Part shown: one piece after another, positions 7,900 to 15,590 of the stretch
How positions within the stretch are numbered: position 1 is the stretch's first letter
Layout of the letters: the number at the start of each line of letters is the position of its first letter
Assembly: GCA_964556705.1 (NCBI GenBank)
Contig: CAZKXX010000063.1
Span: 1-22,976, forward strand
DNA length: 22,976 nucleotides
Reading direction: 5' to 3'
DNA from: CAZKXX01 sp964556705
GTDB lineage: Bacteria; Acidobacteriota; Terriglobia; UBA7540
Made by a program: the position numbers and the translations under genes
The notes under the pieces: generated by a model
What the model was told of the DNA's origin: nothing
Databases searched by the model: none
What the model saw: the letters and a program-made list of their open reading frames with translations, nothing else

Positions 7900-9873
7900 A
7901 TGCCGCCGGAGAAATCGCCCGAGCCAGGCCGCACGGAACACGCACCGTCAAGCCGCGCGCACGCCGGGGGCGGGCCGCGCGTGCTGCTGACGACGGTGTG
8001 CCGGCCGCTCGGCGCCGCGCACGGCGACGCGCCGAGCGTCGGCTACGAACTGCTCTACTGCCAGGTGACGCGCGCGCAGGGCATTTTCAGCCCACGCGCC
8101 ACGCACCTGACGTTCGGCCTGGAATACATTGCGGCGAACCTCGACGCGCCGGCCGTCGTCCTGCACTACCCTTCGCGCGAAGAACTGGTGAAGGAACTGC
8201 GCAAGGGGCCGGAGTTTGTGGGCATCTCGTTCAACCTCGCGACGTTTCAGCGCATGAAGGAAGCGGCCGAGCTGGTGCGGCGCCACGCGCCGCGGGCGAA
8301 GATTGTGCTGGGCGGTTACGGCACGGTGGCCGGCGACGCGATGCTCGCGCCCCACGGCGATTACATCTGCCGCGGCGAAGGCGTGGGATTCATGCGCGAG
8401 CTGCTCGGCGAGCCGCCGCGCCCCATGCCCTACGACCACCCGCTGGTCATCAGCACGCTGCGCGTCCTCTCGGTGCCGGTCGGGCGCACCGGAATGATTT
8501 TCGCCGGCCTGGGCTGTCCGCACGGGTGCGATTTCTGCTGCACGTCGCATTTCTTCCGCCGCAAGCACGTACGATTGCTCCCCACCGGCGACGACGTCTT
8601 CCGCGTCATCCAGCGCTACCGGGAAATCGACCCGAAGATGAGCTTTACGATTCTCGACGAAGATTTTCTGGTGGCGGGCGACCGCGCGCGCCGCCTGCGC
8701 GAGCTGGTGCAGGCGCGCGGCGAACCCCTTTCGATCTTCGCCTTCGCCACCGTCAAAGCGCTCAGCCGGCTGACGCCGCGCGAGCTGCTGGAGACCGGCA
8801 TTGACGGCGTCTGGGTGGGATTTGAAGGCAAGCGCTCGGGCTTTGCCAAGCAGCAGGGACGGCCGGTCGAGCAACTGATCCCCGACCTGCGTTCGCACGG
8901 CATCACGGTGCTGGCCTCGATGATCGTCGGGTTCGATTACCAGACGGAAGAGATCGTCCGCGAAGAACTGGCCGAGTTGCTGGCGCTCAAGCCCACTCTG
9001 GCGCAGTTTCTGATCTACGGCCCGACGCCGGGCACGCCCTTCTTCGAGCGAGTGGTGCGCGAAGGGCGGCTGCGGGGCGACCTAGCCGCCGAGCCCGAGC
9101 GTTATTTCCACGCCTGTGACGGTTTTTCGGCGATGGTCAATCACCCGACGCTTTCCGCCCGGCAGATCGAAGCGCTGCAGCGCGAATGTTTCGAGACCGA
9201 CTTCCGCGTTCTCGGCCCTTCGGTGCTGCGCACGGTGGAAGGCTGGCTGGCCGGCTACCGGCGCTACCGGAATTCCGATTCCGCCTACCTGCGCGCCAAG
9301 GCGGCGCGGTGGGCGGAAGAGCTTCGCACGGCGTATCCGCTGGTGCGGCTGGGGAAGCGCGAGAGTCCGAACCCGCAGGCGGCGGCGCGGCTCGAGGCGG
9401 AAATTGAAGCGGCGCTGGGACCGCCCCGCCTGGGCGCGCGCGTCCTGGCTCGGCTGGCGCCTCTGGCGGCGGCGTGGACGCGCTTTACGCTGGCTCGCGA
9501 CCGCTTCCAGCATCCGAAACTGAATTGCCGCGAGCACCGGATGTCGTGGTGGGCGCTGCACTCGGGCGAGCTCGGCGCGTTGCGCGTGGAGATGGAGCGG
9601 GCGCTCGAGCACACGCGAATCCGGCTGGCGGGCGCGCTCGACGGGCGGAGCGCGCGGCGGCTCGCCGCCGCCATCCAGGCGCAGCTCGAAGGCACCGACG
9701 CGCGGCTGCAAGTGCTCATCGAGGAAGGCACCCAGGTCAAAGCGCGCTACGTGAAGGTGCTGGGCCGGGCGCTGGCGCGCCATCGCGGGCGCATCGTGGT
9801 GCGCATCCCGTCGTTTCCGGGGACGTGGTCCGGGCTGGGCGAATGGCTCGACGTCTCTTCCGCCGCGGCCTAG
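7900..9873 (+). CDS. Radical SAM protein with B12-binding-like N-terminal domain
   Basis: The protein has 657 aa from the ATG at 7900, chosen because GAGG lies 5 nt upstream; the frame stays open to a GTG at 7798. Residues 25-170 form a Rossmann-like domain resembling cobalamin-binding domains (FVGISFNLATFQRMKEAAEL, KIVLGGYGTVAGDA, DYICRGEG). The DxHxxG base-off histidine motif is not visible, so cobalamin binding is uncertain. Residues 195-420 are the radical SAM barrel, with the 4Fe-4S motif CPHGCDFC (Cys206, 210, 213), TILDEDFL, GVWVGFEGKRSG and IYGPTPGTPFFE. The last ~230 residues are helical and not recognised. Family precedent includes methylations and ring rearrangements, but the substrate is unknown. 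A long hairpin follows the stop. Confidence 0.87.
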   Translation: MPPEKSPEPGRTEHAPSSRAHAGGGPRVLLTTVCRPLGAAHGDAPSVGYELLYCQVTRAQGIFSPRATHLTFGLEYIAANLDAPAVVLHYPSREELVKELRKGPEFVGISFNLATFQRMKEAAELVRRHAPRAKIVLGGYGTVAGDAMLAPHGDYICRGEGVGFMRELLGEPPRPMPYDHPLVISTLRVLSVPVGRTGMIFAGLGCPHGCDFCCTSHFFRRKHVRLLPTGDDVFRVIQRYREIDPKMSFTILDEDFLVAGDRARRLRELVQARGEPLSIFAFATVKALSRLTPRELLETGIDGVWVGFEGKRSGFAKQQGRPVEQLIPDLRSHGITVLASMIVGFDYQTEEIVREELAELLALKPTLAQFLIYGPTPGTPFFERVVREGRLRGDLAAEPERYFHACDGFSAMVNHPTLSARQIEALQRECFETDFRVLGPSVLRTVEGWLAGYRRYRNSDSAYLRAKAARWAEELRTAYPLVRLGKRESPNPQAAARLEAEIEAALGPPRLGARVLARLAPLAAAWTRFTLARDRFQHPKLNCREHRMSWWALHSGELGALRVEMERALEHTRIRLAGALDGRSARRLAAAIQAQLEGTDARLQVLIEEGTQVKARYVKVLGRALARHRGRIVVRIPSFPGTWSGLGEWLDVSSAAA

Positions 9874-9886
9874 GCGGGCGCCGCAG

Positions 9887-9960
9887 ACCTTCGGAAGTCG
9901 TCTTCCTGAGGAGTCCCGGTCCCGCTCTGCGGGACAGAGCGGGACCGGGGCGACGAAGGT
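9887..9960. repeat. Long interrupted palindrome (hairpin)
   Basis: The core is a perfect 14-bp stem, CCCGGTCCCGCTCT (9915-9928) pairing with AGAGCGGGACCGGG (9936-9949), with a 7-nt loop. Outer arms ACCTTCG (9887-9893) and CGAAGGT (9954-9960) also pair. It lies 13 nt after the radical SAM stop. There is no T-run after it, so it may be a dispersed repeat element rather than a classical terminator, though it could still stop transcription or protect the 3' end. Confidence 0.65.
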
Positions 9961-10001
9961 TCTCTCCCCTTCATGGATTCTGCCCGCCGCGCGGGGCGCG
10001 G

Positions 10002-10007
10002 TATAAT
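10002..10007 (+). promoter_or_regulatory. -10 box upstream of the zinc-ribbon gene
   Basis: A perfect TATAAT lies about 58 bp before the ATG at 10065, leaving a leader of roughly 50 nt. The -35 region about 17 bp upstream (tctgcc) is a poor match, so the call rests mainly on the -10. Confidence 0.45.
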
Positions 10008-10064
10008 ACAATTCCGGGCTGAGGGTTCAAATCCACTTGCGCGCACTCGAGGATGGGCAGACTC

Positions 10065-10328
10065 ATGTACACTCCCGTGAAACTTGAAGAGCTCTCGATC
10101 GTGCAAGGCCACAGCGGCCGCGGGTTGAAAGCGACCTGCACGTGCGGCTGCGTCAACTGGAATCATCTGGAAATGAATGACCCCATCTGGAAGTGCCGCA
10201 ACTGCGGGCGGGTCTTCACCTACACATTCCCGCTGCTCGTCAAGCGGTTCATGGAGACGCAGAAGTCCGAAGCCTCCCCGCCGGAGGCGGCGGCTCCGGC
10301 TCCGGAGTCTCCCGCCGCCACCACCTGA
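10065..10328 (+). CDS. Small zinc-ribbon protein, function unknown
   Basis: The protein has 87 aa. Five cysteines, CTCGC (25, 27, 29) and CRNC (44, 47), are spaced like a zinc ribbon, with aromatic residues between (VNWNHLEMNDPIWK). A hydrophobic FTYTFPLLVKRF segment and an Ala/Pro/Glu-rich low-complexity tail follow. Zinc binding is inferred from cysteine spacing alone. I do not recognise the family. The start is uncertain: ATG 10065 has GAGG 12 nt upstream, while ATG 10053 has none. It has its own -10 box, and hemerythrin follows about 130 bp downstream. Confidence 0.6.
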   Translation: MYTPVKLEELSIVQGHSGRGLKATCTCGCVNWNHLEMNDPIWKCRNCGRVFTYTFPLLVKRFMETQKSEASPPEAAAPAPESPAATT

Positions 10329-10461
10329 GGCGGCGCAGCGCGCGTAGAGCCGTCACTCCCCTTCCTTAATTTTCCTCAGCCGGATTCCGCCTGCGCCGGG
10401 ACTTTGGTCACAGACCTCCCGCGCCCAGGAAGCGACCATGGAAGAGTCAAAGGGAGGAACG

Positions 10462-11022
10462 ATGGCCATTGGAACCGAAATCCTGCGTCGGGAGCACGAC
10501 GCGATCCTGAACGTGCTGGAGGCCGCCGAGGAAGTGGCCGCGCGCCTGCGGCGCGGCGAGCCGGTGCGCGCGGGCGTGCTCGGAGAACTTCTGGAATTCC
10601 TGCGTCTCTTTGCCGACCGCTGCCATCACGGCAAGGAGGAGGACGTGCTGTTTCCGCTGCTGGAATCGAAAGGTCTGCCGCGCGACGGCGGGCCCATCGG
10701 CGTCATGCTGCTCGAGCACGACGAAGGGCGGGCGTTCATCCGCGAGATGGCGGAGGCCGCCGGGGAGTACGCGTCGGCGCCCCGGAGCGCCGGCCCGCGC
10801 TGGGCCGAAGCCGCGTCGAACTACGTCGCCCTGCTTCGCGCGCACATTCAGAAAGAGAACCTGATTCTTTTCGCGATGGCGGAGCGCATCCTGACGCCCG
10901 ACGAGCAGGCGCGGCTGGCGGAAGCCTTCGAGAAGGTCGAAATCGAGAAGATGGGCGCGGGGACGCACGAACGGCTGCACGCGCTGATGGACCGATTGCT
11001 GGGCGAGTTCGCCGCGAAGTGA
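10462..11022 (+). CDS. Hemerythrin HHE-domain protein
   Basis: The protein has 186 aa and is a four-helix bundle that binds a non-haem di-iron centre. Candidate ligands are spread along it as expected: His12 (RREHDAIL), His55 or His56 and Glu59 (RCHHGKEEDVLFPLL), His86 (LLEHDEGR), and His128 with Glu132 (RAHIQKENLILF). HHE proteins bind oxygen, sense oxygen or nitric oxide, or help repair iron-sulfur clusters; which applies here is not clear. The ATG at 10462 is chosen over an in-frame ATG at 10438 because AGGGAGG sits 5 nt before it. The downstream genes run in the opposite direction, so it is monocistronic or ends a short unit. Confidence 0.9.
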   Translation: MAIGTEILRREHDAILNVLEAAEEVAARLRRGEPVRAGVLGELLEFLRLFADRCHHGKEEDVLFPLLESKGLPRDGGPIGVMLLEHDEGRAFIREMAEAAGEYASAPRSAGPRWAEAASNYVALLRAHIQKENLILFAMAERILTPDEQARLAEAFEKVEIEKMGAGTHERLHALMDRLLGEFAAK

Positions 11023-11046
11023 ACGCCCGCGGCGGGTCGCCGCCGT

Positions 11047-11253
11047 TCAGCGAGGAGGGTCTTCCTCCGCTCCGTCAACGCGCTCGAAGCCCGCGCACTC
11101 CCGCACGGGGAGGACGGGATATTTCGGGAATCGCGGGTCGGCGAGCGAACGCGCGCAGAGCAGAAACGTCGAACCGCGGTCCGTGCGCACACGCCGGGCG
11201 TGCCGGCACTCCGCGCAGAGGCCGGAGACGCTCCCTTCCTTTTCACCCCTCAT
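11047..11253 (-). CDS. Small four-cysteine protein downstream of msrA
   Basis: The protein has 68 aa. Four cysteines (GLCAEC at 13 and 16, FLLCARS at 33, RECAGFE at 53) and a conserved-looking DPRFPKYPVLPV segment suggest a small metal-binding or redox domain. I recall similar short proteins in Acidobacteria-like genomes but know no function. It starts 26 nt after the msrA stop and is probably co-transcribed. No strong Shine-Dalgarno is visible. The C-terminal tail (GAEEDPPR) is not conserved-looking. Confidence 0.6.
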   Translation of the reverse strand: MRGEKEGSVSGLCAECRHARRVRTDRGSTFLLCARSLADPRFPKYPVLPVRECAGFERVDGAEEDPPR

Positions 11254-11279
11254 CAGGCGTTTCAATCTCGCGCCGTCTC

Positions 11280-11753
11280 TCAGGGAAGGTGGCAAGAAGC
11301 GAGCCCGCGTTTCTCCAGGTATTGCTGGTGGTATTCCTCGGCGCGCCAGAATTCCGTCGCGGGGACAATCTGCGTGGCGATGGGGCGCGGGTACGCGCCG
11401 GACTTCTCGAGTCTTTCCTTCGACGCTTTGGCCGCGGCCTCCTGTTCGGGAGAATGGAAGAAGATGACGGACCGGTACTGGGTGCCGACGTCCGGCCCCT
11501 GGCGGTTCACCTGCGTCGGGTCGTGGATTTTCCAGAAAACGTTCAGCAGGTCGTCGTAGGAAACCCGGCCACTGTCGAAGGTCACTTCGACGACTTCCGC
11601 ATGGCCCGTGCGGTCTGTGCAGACGTCCTTGTACGTCGGGTTCTTCAGGCTTCCGCCCATGTACCCGACCTGCGTGGCGGTCACGCCCGGGACGGCGCGA
11701 AACGCCGCCTCCACGCCCCAGAAACACCCGCCGCCGAAAGTTGCCTTCTTCAT
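11280..11753 (-). CDS. msrA: Peptide methionine-S-sulfoxide reductase
   Basis: The protein has 157 aa and is of normal MsrA type. It reduces the S-epimer of methionine sulfoxide in oxidised proteins. The active-site motif GGGCFWG holds Cys10, followed by VGYMGG, GHAEVVEVTFD, HDPTQVNRQGPDVGTQYRS and EYHQQYL. Cys155 in the C-terminal ASCHLP is a likely resolving cysteine. There is no signal peptide, so it is cytoplasmic. A GAGG lies 7 nt before the ATG. The small four-cysteine gene follows on the same strand. Confidence 0.97.
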   Translation of the reverse strand: MKKATFGGGCFWGVEAAFRAVPGVTATQVGYMGGSLKNPTYKDVCTDRTGHAEVVEVTFDSGRVSYDDLLNVFWKIHDPTQVNRQGPDVGTQYRSVIFFHSPEQEAAAKASKERLEKSGAYPRPIATQIVPATEFWRAEEYHQQYLEKRGLASCHLP

Positions 11754-11882
11754 CTCAAACCCTCACTCCATTTTCAGAAATGTCCGATCCGGCTCCGTGT
11801 TCGCTGACTATTCTGGCCGCAGACGGCCCGGCGCGCAAGACCCACGATTGGACGCGCAGGCGAACGCCAGGATTCAGGCGGT

Positions 11883-12080
11883 TCAGAACCCTCCCTCGTC
11901 CATGGGAAGGCGGACGATGGCGTACGGGTCGAGGCGCACGCAGACCATCGAGCCCGGCGCGAGCCGCGCGTTGCTGCCGCGCGGCAGCCAGACGGCGCCG
12001 AAGACTCCGCCCAGGCCGGGGCCGACGGCGGCGAGCGCCGGCTTGCTTCCCCGTCCGATGTCGCTCAAACTAAGCGCCAT
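11883..12080 (-). CDS. Possible small protein, unknown
   Basis: The open frame has 65 aa and nearly every third codon position is G or C in this frame, as in the real genes nearby. The translation is protein-like (GGVFGAVWLPRG, SMVCVRLDPYAIVRLP). Its ATG overlaps the ATG of the divergent phosphatase gene at a CATG. No Shine-Dalgarno is visible and I do not recognise a family. It is the only candidate gene in the stretch between msrA (11753) and the phosphatase. Confidence 0.35.
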   Translation of the reverse strand: MALSLSDIGRGSKPALAAVGPGLGGVFGAVWLPRGSNARLAPGSMVCVRLDPYAIVRLPMDEGGF

Positions 12081-13011
12081 GCGGGAGAAGTTCTACCTCG
12101 CCGGCGTCCTGGTGCTGGCTGGCGCGCTCACCTACCTGGGCCGCGACCTGCTCGAGCGCTCCGAAATCGTCACGCTGGGCCTGACGTTCGCCGGCACGAC
12201 GGCGGCGGGCGTCTTCGGCCTGGCGCTCTACCGTGTGCAGGCGCAGCTTCGCGCCAGCCGCATGGAGCTGGCGCGAAAGCAGGCGGAGCTGAACTTCGCG
12301 CGCGAGGTGCAGGAAGCGCTTTTTCCCCGCGAGTTTCCCGCCGACAGCCTGGAATTCTCCGGCGTCTGCGTGCCGGCGGCGGGGATCAGCGGCGATTATT
12401 ACGACGTGCTGGAGCTGTCCGGCCGCCGGCTGGCGTTCGCTCTGGCCGACATCAGCGGCAAGGGAATTTCCGCGGCCATCCTGATGTCCAACCTCCACGC
12501 CATGACGCGCGCGCTGGCCGGCGCGGGCTATTCGCTGGCCGAGACGGGCGCGCGACTCAACCGCCATCTCCATCAGGTTTCGGGCGGGTCGCGCTTTGCC
12601 ACGTTCTTCTACGCGGAGTGGGACCCGCGTGAGCGTTCGCTCAGTTACATCAACGCCGGTCACAACGCGCCCATCGTGATCTCCTCCGGGACGGTGCGGC
12701 GCCTCGGGCCCTGCGGTCCGCCGCTCGGCATTCTGCCGGAGCACACCTGTCCTGTCCGCAGTTTCACGTTCGCGCCCGGGGACCTGACGGTGGTGTTTTC
12801 CGACGGCGTGAGCGAAGCGGGCATTCAGCACGACAACGAATTCGGCGAAGCGCGCCTCGTGGCGCTCGTCACCCGGCACGCTTCGGAGCCGCTGGAAGAA
12901 ATCCAGAAAATCATTCTTCGCACCGTGCGCGAGTGGTCCCGCGAAGAACAGGATGACGACATCACGCTGCTGCTGGTCCGCGCCAAGCGGCCGGCCGAGG
13001 GGGGAGCATGA
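12079..13011 (+). CDS. Membrane-anchored SpoIIE/RsbU-type PP2C phosphatase
   Basis: The protein has 310 aa. Two hydrophobic segments (about 7-20 and 31-50) anchor it in the inner membrane. A short helix (LRASRMELARKQAELNFARE) then links to a SpoIIE-type serine/threonine phosphatase domain. Metal-binding aspartates are visible in SGDYYDV (Asp106, Asp109), ALADISGKG (Asp124), SDGVSEAG (Asp222) and QDDDITLLLV (272-274); YINAGHNAP is also conserved. Such enzymes dephosphorylate STAS-domain anti-anti-sigma factors in partner-switching pathways, but no kinase or STAS gene lies nearby. An in-frame ATG at 12058 is an alternative start. The next gene overlaps its stop codon (ATGA), so the two are translationally coupled. 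Confidence 0.9.
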   Translation: MREKFYLAGVLVLAGALTYLGRDLLERSEIVTLGLTFAGTTAAGVFGLALYRVQAQLRASRMELARKQAELNFAREVQEALFPREFPADSLEFSGVCVPAAGISGDYYDVLELSGRRLAFALADISGKGISAAILMSNLHAMTRALAGAGYSLAETGARLNRHLHQVSGGSRFATFFYAEWDPRERSLSYINAGHNAPIVISSGTVRRLGPCGPPLGILPEHTCPVRSFTFAPGDLTVVFSDGVSEAGIQHDNEFGEARLVALVTRHASEPLEEIQKIILRTVREWSREEQDDDITLLLVRAKRPAEGGA

Positions 13012-13481
13012 AAGTCGGCGGACACTCTCCGGGGGAATATCTGCGTTTGCTGCTTCCGGCCTTCGCGTTGATCGCCGCGGTCTTCGTTCTGCGCATCGTG
13101 CTGGCGATGGCGGGGTTTCCGGCCCCGCTGGTGCGCGCCGCGAGCGTCACGGTCGCGGGATCGGTCGCCATTCTCCTCGCCGTCTTTCTGATGCACGCGC
13201 GGCGCTTCGGCGGCTATGCGAGCGTCTTCGTCGCCGCCTTCATCCTCGTCCTCTGGGAAGAAGTCCTGATCGTGCTCGCCATCGTATTCGGCAGCGTGAC
13301 GGGCACCCAGAACGTGTTTACCTCGCCGGAGTTCGCCCATCTCGGCCGCTCGACGCTCGACCACATTTTCGGACACCTCACCTTCGGCCTGGGGTTCGGC
13401 ACGCTGGGCGGGGGCGCGATGGGATGTCTGCTCCTCTGGCTGCTGCGGAAAATGATGCCTGTGAAGCCCGAGGCGCACTGA
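13008..13481 (+). CDS. Four-helix membrane protein, unknown, coupled to phosphatase
   Basis: The protein has 157 aa with four predicted membrane segments: about 12-36, 40-62, 70-93 and 125-147. Between the last two is a polar loop (about 94-124, GSVTGTQNVFTSPEFAHLG). There is a charged WEEV within segment 3, and the last segment is glycine-rich. Its ATG overlaps the phosphatase stop (ATGA at 13008-13011), which points to a shared job, perhaps a sensor or partner of the membrane phosphatase. I do not recognise the family. Confidence 0.75.
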   Translation: MKVGGHSPGEYLRLLLPAFALIAAVFVLRIVLAMAGFPAPLVRAASVTVAGSVAILLAVFLMHARRFGGYASVFVAAFILVLWEEVLIVLAIVFGSVTGTQNVFTSPEFAHLGRSTLDHIFGHLTFGLGFGTLGGGAMGCLLLWLLRKMMPVKPEAH

Positions 13482-13583
13482 GCGGTTCCCTCGCTCAAGA
13501 CGGGAATTCTTGAATCGTTCTCAGCCGGGAGGTAGCATCGAAACCCGGCAGTCTCACGAAAATTTGAATCTCGGGTCTCCACG

Positions 13584-15071
13584 ATGAACAAGTCAAAGAA
13601 CATTCAAGGAAAGAAATTCGCGCGAAGGGAATTCCTGCGCGCGGCCACCGCTGCCGGCGCCGGCGCGGCGCTCGCAAGCTCCGCGGCCCGCGTCACCGCG
13701 CAGCCGGCCGGAGGCCGGACGCGCTACGCCATCGTCGGCACGGGCGTGCGCTCGCAGATGTACCAGGAGGCCGTCTATCGCACTTACCGCGAGCACGCGG
13801 AGATGGCAGCCTTCTGCGACGTCAACGAGGGTCGGCTGCGTCTGGCGCAGGAACGGGTGAAGGCGGCCACGGGCCGGACCGTGCCGCTCTATGGCGCGCC
13901 GCAGTTCGACCGCCTGGTGGCCGAAACGCGCCCCGACGTGGTGATTGTCACCACCGTGGACGCGACGCACCACGACTACATCGTCCGCGCCATGGAACTC
14001 GGCTGCGACGTCATCACCGAAAAACCTCTGACCGTGGACCAGTACAAATGCCAGCAGATTCTCGACGCGCAGAAGAAGACCGGGCGCCGCTGCCGCGTGA
14101 CCTTCAACTACCGCTATTCGCCCCCGCGCACGCAGATCAAGGACCTGCTGATGAGCGGCGCCATCGGCGACGTCCTCTCCGTGGACTTCCACTGGCTGCT
14201 CAACACGCACCACGGCGCGGACTACTTCCGCCGCTGGCACAGCCAGAAGGAACTTTCCGGCGGACTCATGGTGCACAAGGCCACGCACCACTTCGACCTG
14301 GTCAACTGGTGGCTCTCGGCGATTCCGGTTTCGGTGATGGGCGAAGGGAAGCGGGAGTTTTACACGCCCGCGATGGCGCGCCGCATGGGCCTTTCCAGCC
14401 ACCACGAGCGGTGCAGCACCTGTCCGGAAAAAGACAAGTGCTCGTTCGAACTGAAACTGGCGGCGAGCAAAACCCTGAAGACGCTTTACATGGATAACGA
14501 GCAATACGACGGCTACTTCCGCGACCGCTGCGTGTTCCGGCCCGAGATCAACATCGAAGACACGATGAACGTCGTGGTGCGCTACGACAACGGCGCGACG
14601 ATGAGCTATTCGCTCAACGCCTTCAATTCCTGGGAAGGTTACACGATCGCTTTCAACGGTACGAAAGGGCGGCTGGAGCATCAGGCCGTCGAGCAGGTTT
14701 ACGTCAGCGGGACGGATACCGTGCAGGGAGGGATTCGGGAAGGCGGCATCACCAACCGCCTGATTCCGCTGCGCGGGCCGGCGCAGGAGATCGAAGCGTG
14801 GAAGGCCGAGGGCGGCCACGGCGGCGGCGACGCGCTGATGCTCGACGACCTGTTCCTGCCCGACCGCCCGGCGGACAAATACCTGCGCGCCGCCGACCAC
14901 CGTGCGGGAGCCTATTCGATTCTCACGGGGATCGCCGCGAACGTTTCGTTTCTGAGCGGCGAGGCGGTGAAAATCACCGGCCTGGTGAAAGGGATCGATT
15001 ATCCCGATTATCCGCCGATGCCCACGCGGCAGGATCCAGTCCCCATGCCGCCGAAGCTCTCCCGGGCGTGA
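13584..15071 (+). CDS. Tat-exported Gfo/Idh/MocA-family oxidoreductase
   Basis: The protein has 495 aa. The signal ARREFLRAATAAGAGAAL predicts Tat export with its dinucleotide cofactor bound. The Rossmann domain follows (RYAIVGTGVRSQMYQ, 47-61), then the EKP motif (TEKPLTV, 145-151) and a C-terminal substrate domain with VHKATHHFDLVNWW (220-233), whose His and Asp residues are likely catalytic. A cysteine group, CSTCPEKDKC (277, 280, 286) plus Cys316, may bind metal. Family members oxidise or epimerise sugars and polyols with NAD(P). The exact substrate is unknown. It is flanked by intergenic gaps and converges on the DinB-like gene, so it is likely a single-gene unit. Confidence 0.92.
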   Translation: MNKSKNIQGKKFARREFLRAATAAGAGAALASSAARVTAQPAGGRTRYAIVGTGVRSQMYQEAVYRTYREHAEMAAFCDVNEGRLRLAQERVKAATGRTVPLYGAPQFDRLVAETRPDVVIVTTVDATHHDYIVRAMELGCDVITEKPLTVDQYKCQQILDAQKKTGRRCRVTFNYRYSPPRTQIKDLLMSGAIGDVLSVDFHWLLNTHHGADYFRRWHSQKELSGGLMVHKATHHFDLVNWWLSAIPVSVMGEGKREFYTPAMARRMGLSSHHERCSTCPEKDKCSFELKLAASKTLKTLYMDNEQYDGYFRDRCVFRPEINIEDTMNVVVRYDNGATMSYSLNAFNSWEGYTIAFNGTKGRLEHQAVEQVYVSGTDTVQGGIREGGITNRLIPLRGPAQEIEAWKAEGGHGGGDALMLDDLFLPDRPADKYLRAADHRAGAYSILTGIAANVSFLSGEAVKITGLVKGIDYPDYPPMPTRQDPVPMPPKLSRA

Positions 15072-15125
15072 GGCTTCGCGCTTCCGCCTTGCGCTTGCGG
15101 GAAGCCGCCGCCACCCACAACTCGA

Positions 15126-15590
15126 CTACGCCAGAGCGCGTTTCAGCAGCGCGATTTGCCCTGCATGGTAAAGCGCGTGCTGCACGGCGCCGTGCAGCAT
15201 GACATAGACGTTGTAGTTCATTCCGGGCACGGGCTCGGCGAGCCGGCGGTCGTCGAGCCGGGAAATCGTCTCCTCCAGCGCCTCGTGGCCGCGGCGCAAA
15301 TCCTCCAGCGTCTTCTTCCAGTTCGCCTCGCTCGGCTCGGGGACCGGCGGCCAGTCCTGCCGGGGCGGGAGGTCCACGACGACCTCACCCGAAAGCCGGC
15401 GGCGAATGACGTTTTCCCACACGCCGATATGCAGGACGATCTCCCAGATCGTGTGCGCCGCGGGAATCGGCCGGGCCGCGGCCTGCTCCGCCGCCACCCC
15501 CGCCAGAATCTCTTCGAGCGCCGGCCCGTGCCAGGCCTCGCCCGCGTGGGCGCGCCGCAACTGGCCGGCGATGCGCTCGACTTCCGTCAT
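15126..15590 (-). CDS. DinB-like four-helix-bundle protein
   Basis: The protein has 154 aa. DinB/YfiT-type bundles bind a divalent metal with three histidines; here His54 (EIVLHIGVWEN) and the pair His138/His142 (VQHALYHAGQIALLK) fit. Family members include bacillithiol and mycothiol transferases and damage-inducible proteins, but most are of unknown function. Its ATG overlaps the stop of the upstream DUF2911 gene (ATGA at 15587-15590 on the minus strand), so it is translationally coupled to it. The N-terminal ATG is the only reasonable start in frame with that overlap. Confidence 0.88.
   Translation of the reverse strand: MTEVERIAGQLRRAHAGEAWHGPALEEILAGVAAEQAAARPIPAAHTIWEIVLHIGVWENVIRRRLSGEVVVDLPPRQDWPPVPEPSEANWKKTLEDLRRGHEALEETISRLDDRRLAEPVPGMNYNVYVMLHGAVQHALYHAGQIALLKRALA

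Noticed and set aside
6274..7941. 555-aa minus-strand open frame across endonuclease V and pyrR
   Set aside because: It overlaps two clear genes and encodes a low-complexity His/Arg/Ala product with no domain.
11608..12078. Upstream extension of the phosphatase frame
   Set aside because: The translation before the two membrane segments is Arg/Pro-rich and overlaps msrA; the start at 12079 or 12058 fits better.
15072..15125. Inverted repeat between convergent Gfo/Idh and DinB-like genes as a terminator
   Set aside because: The arms (GCTTCC / GGAAGC) pair only imperfectly and there is no T-run on either strand.
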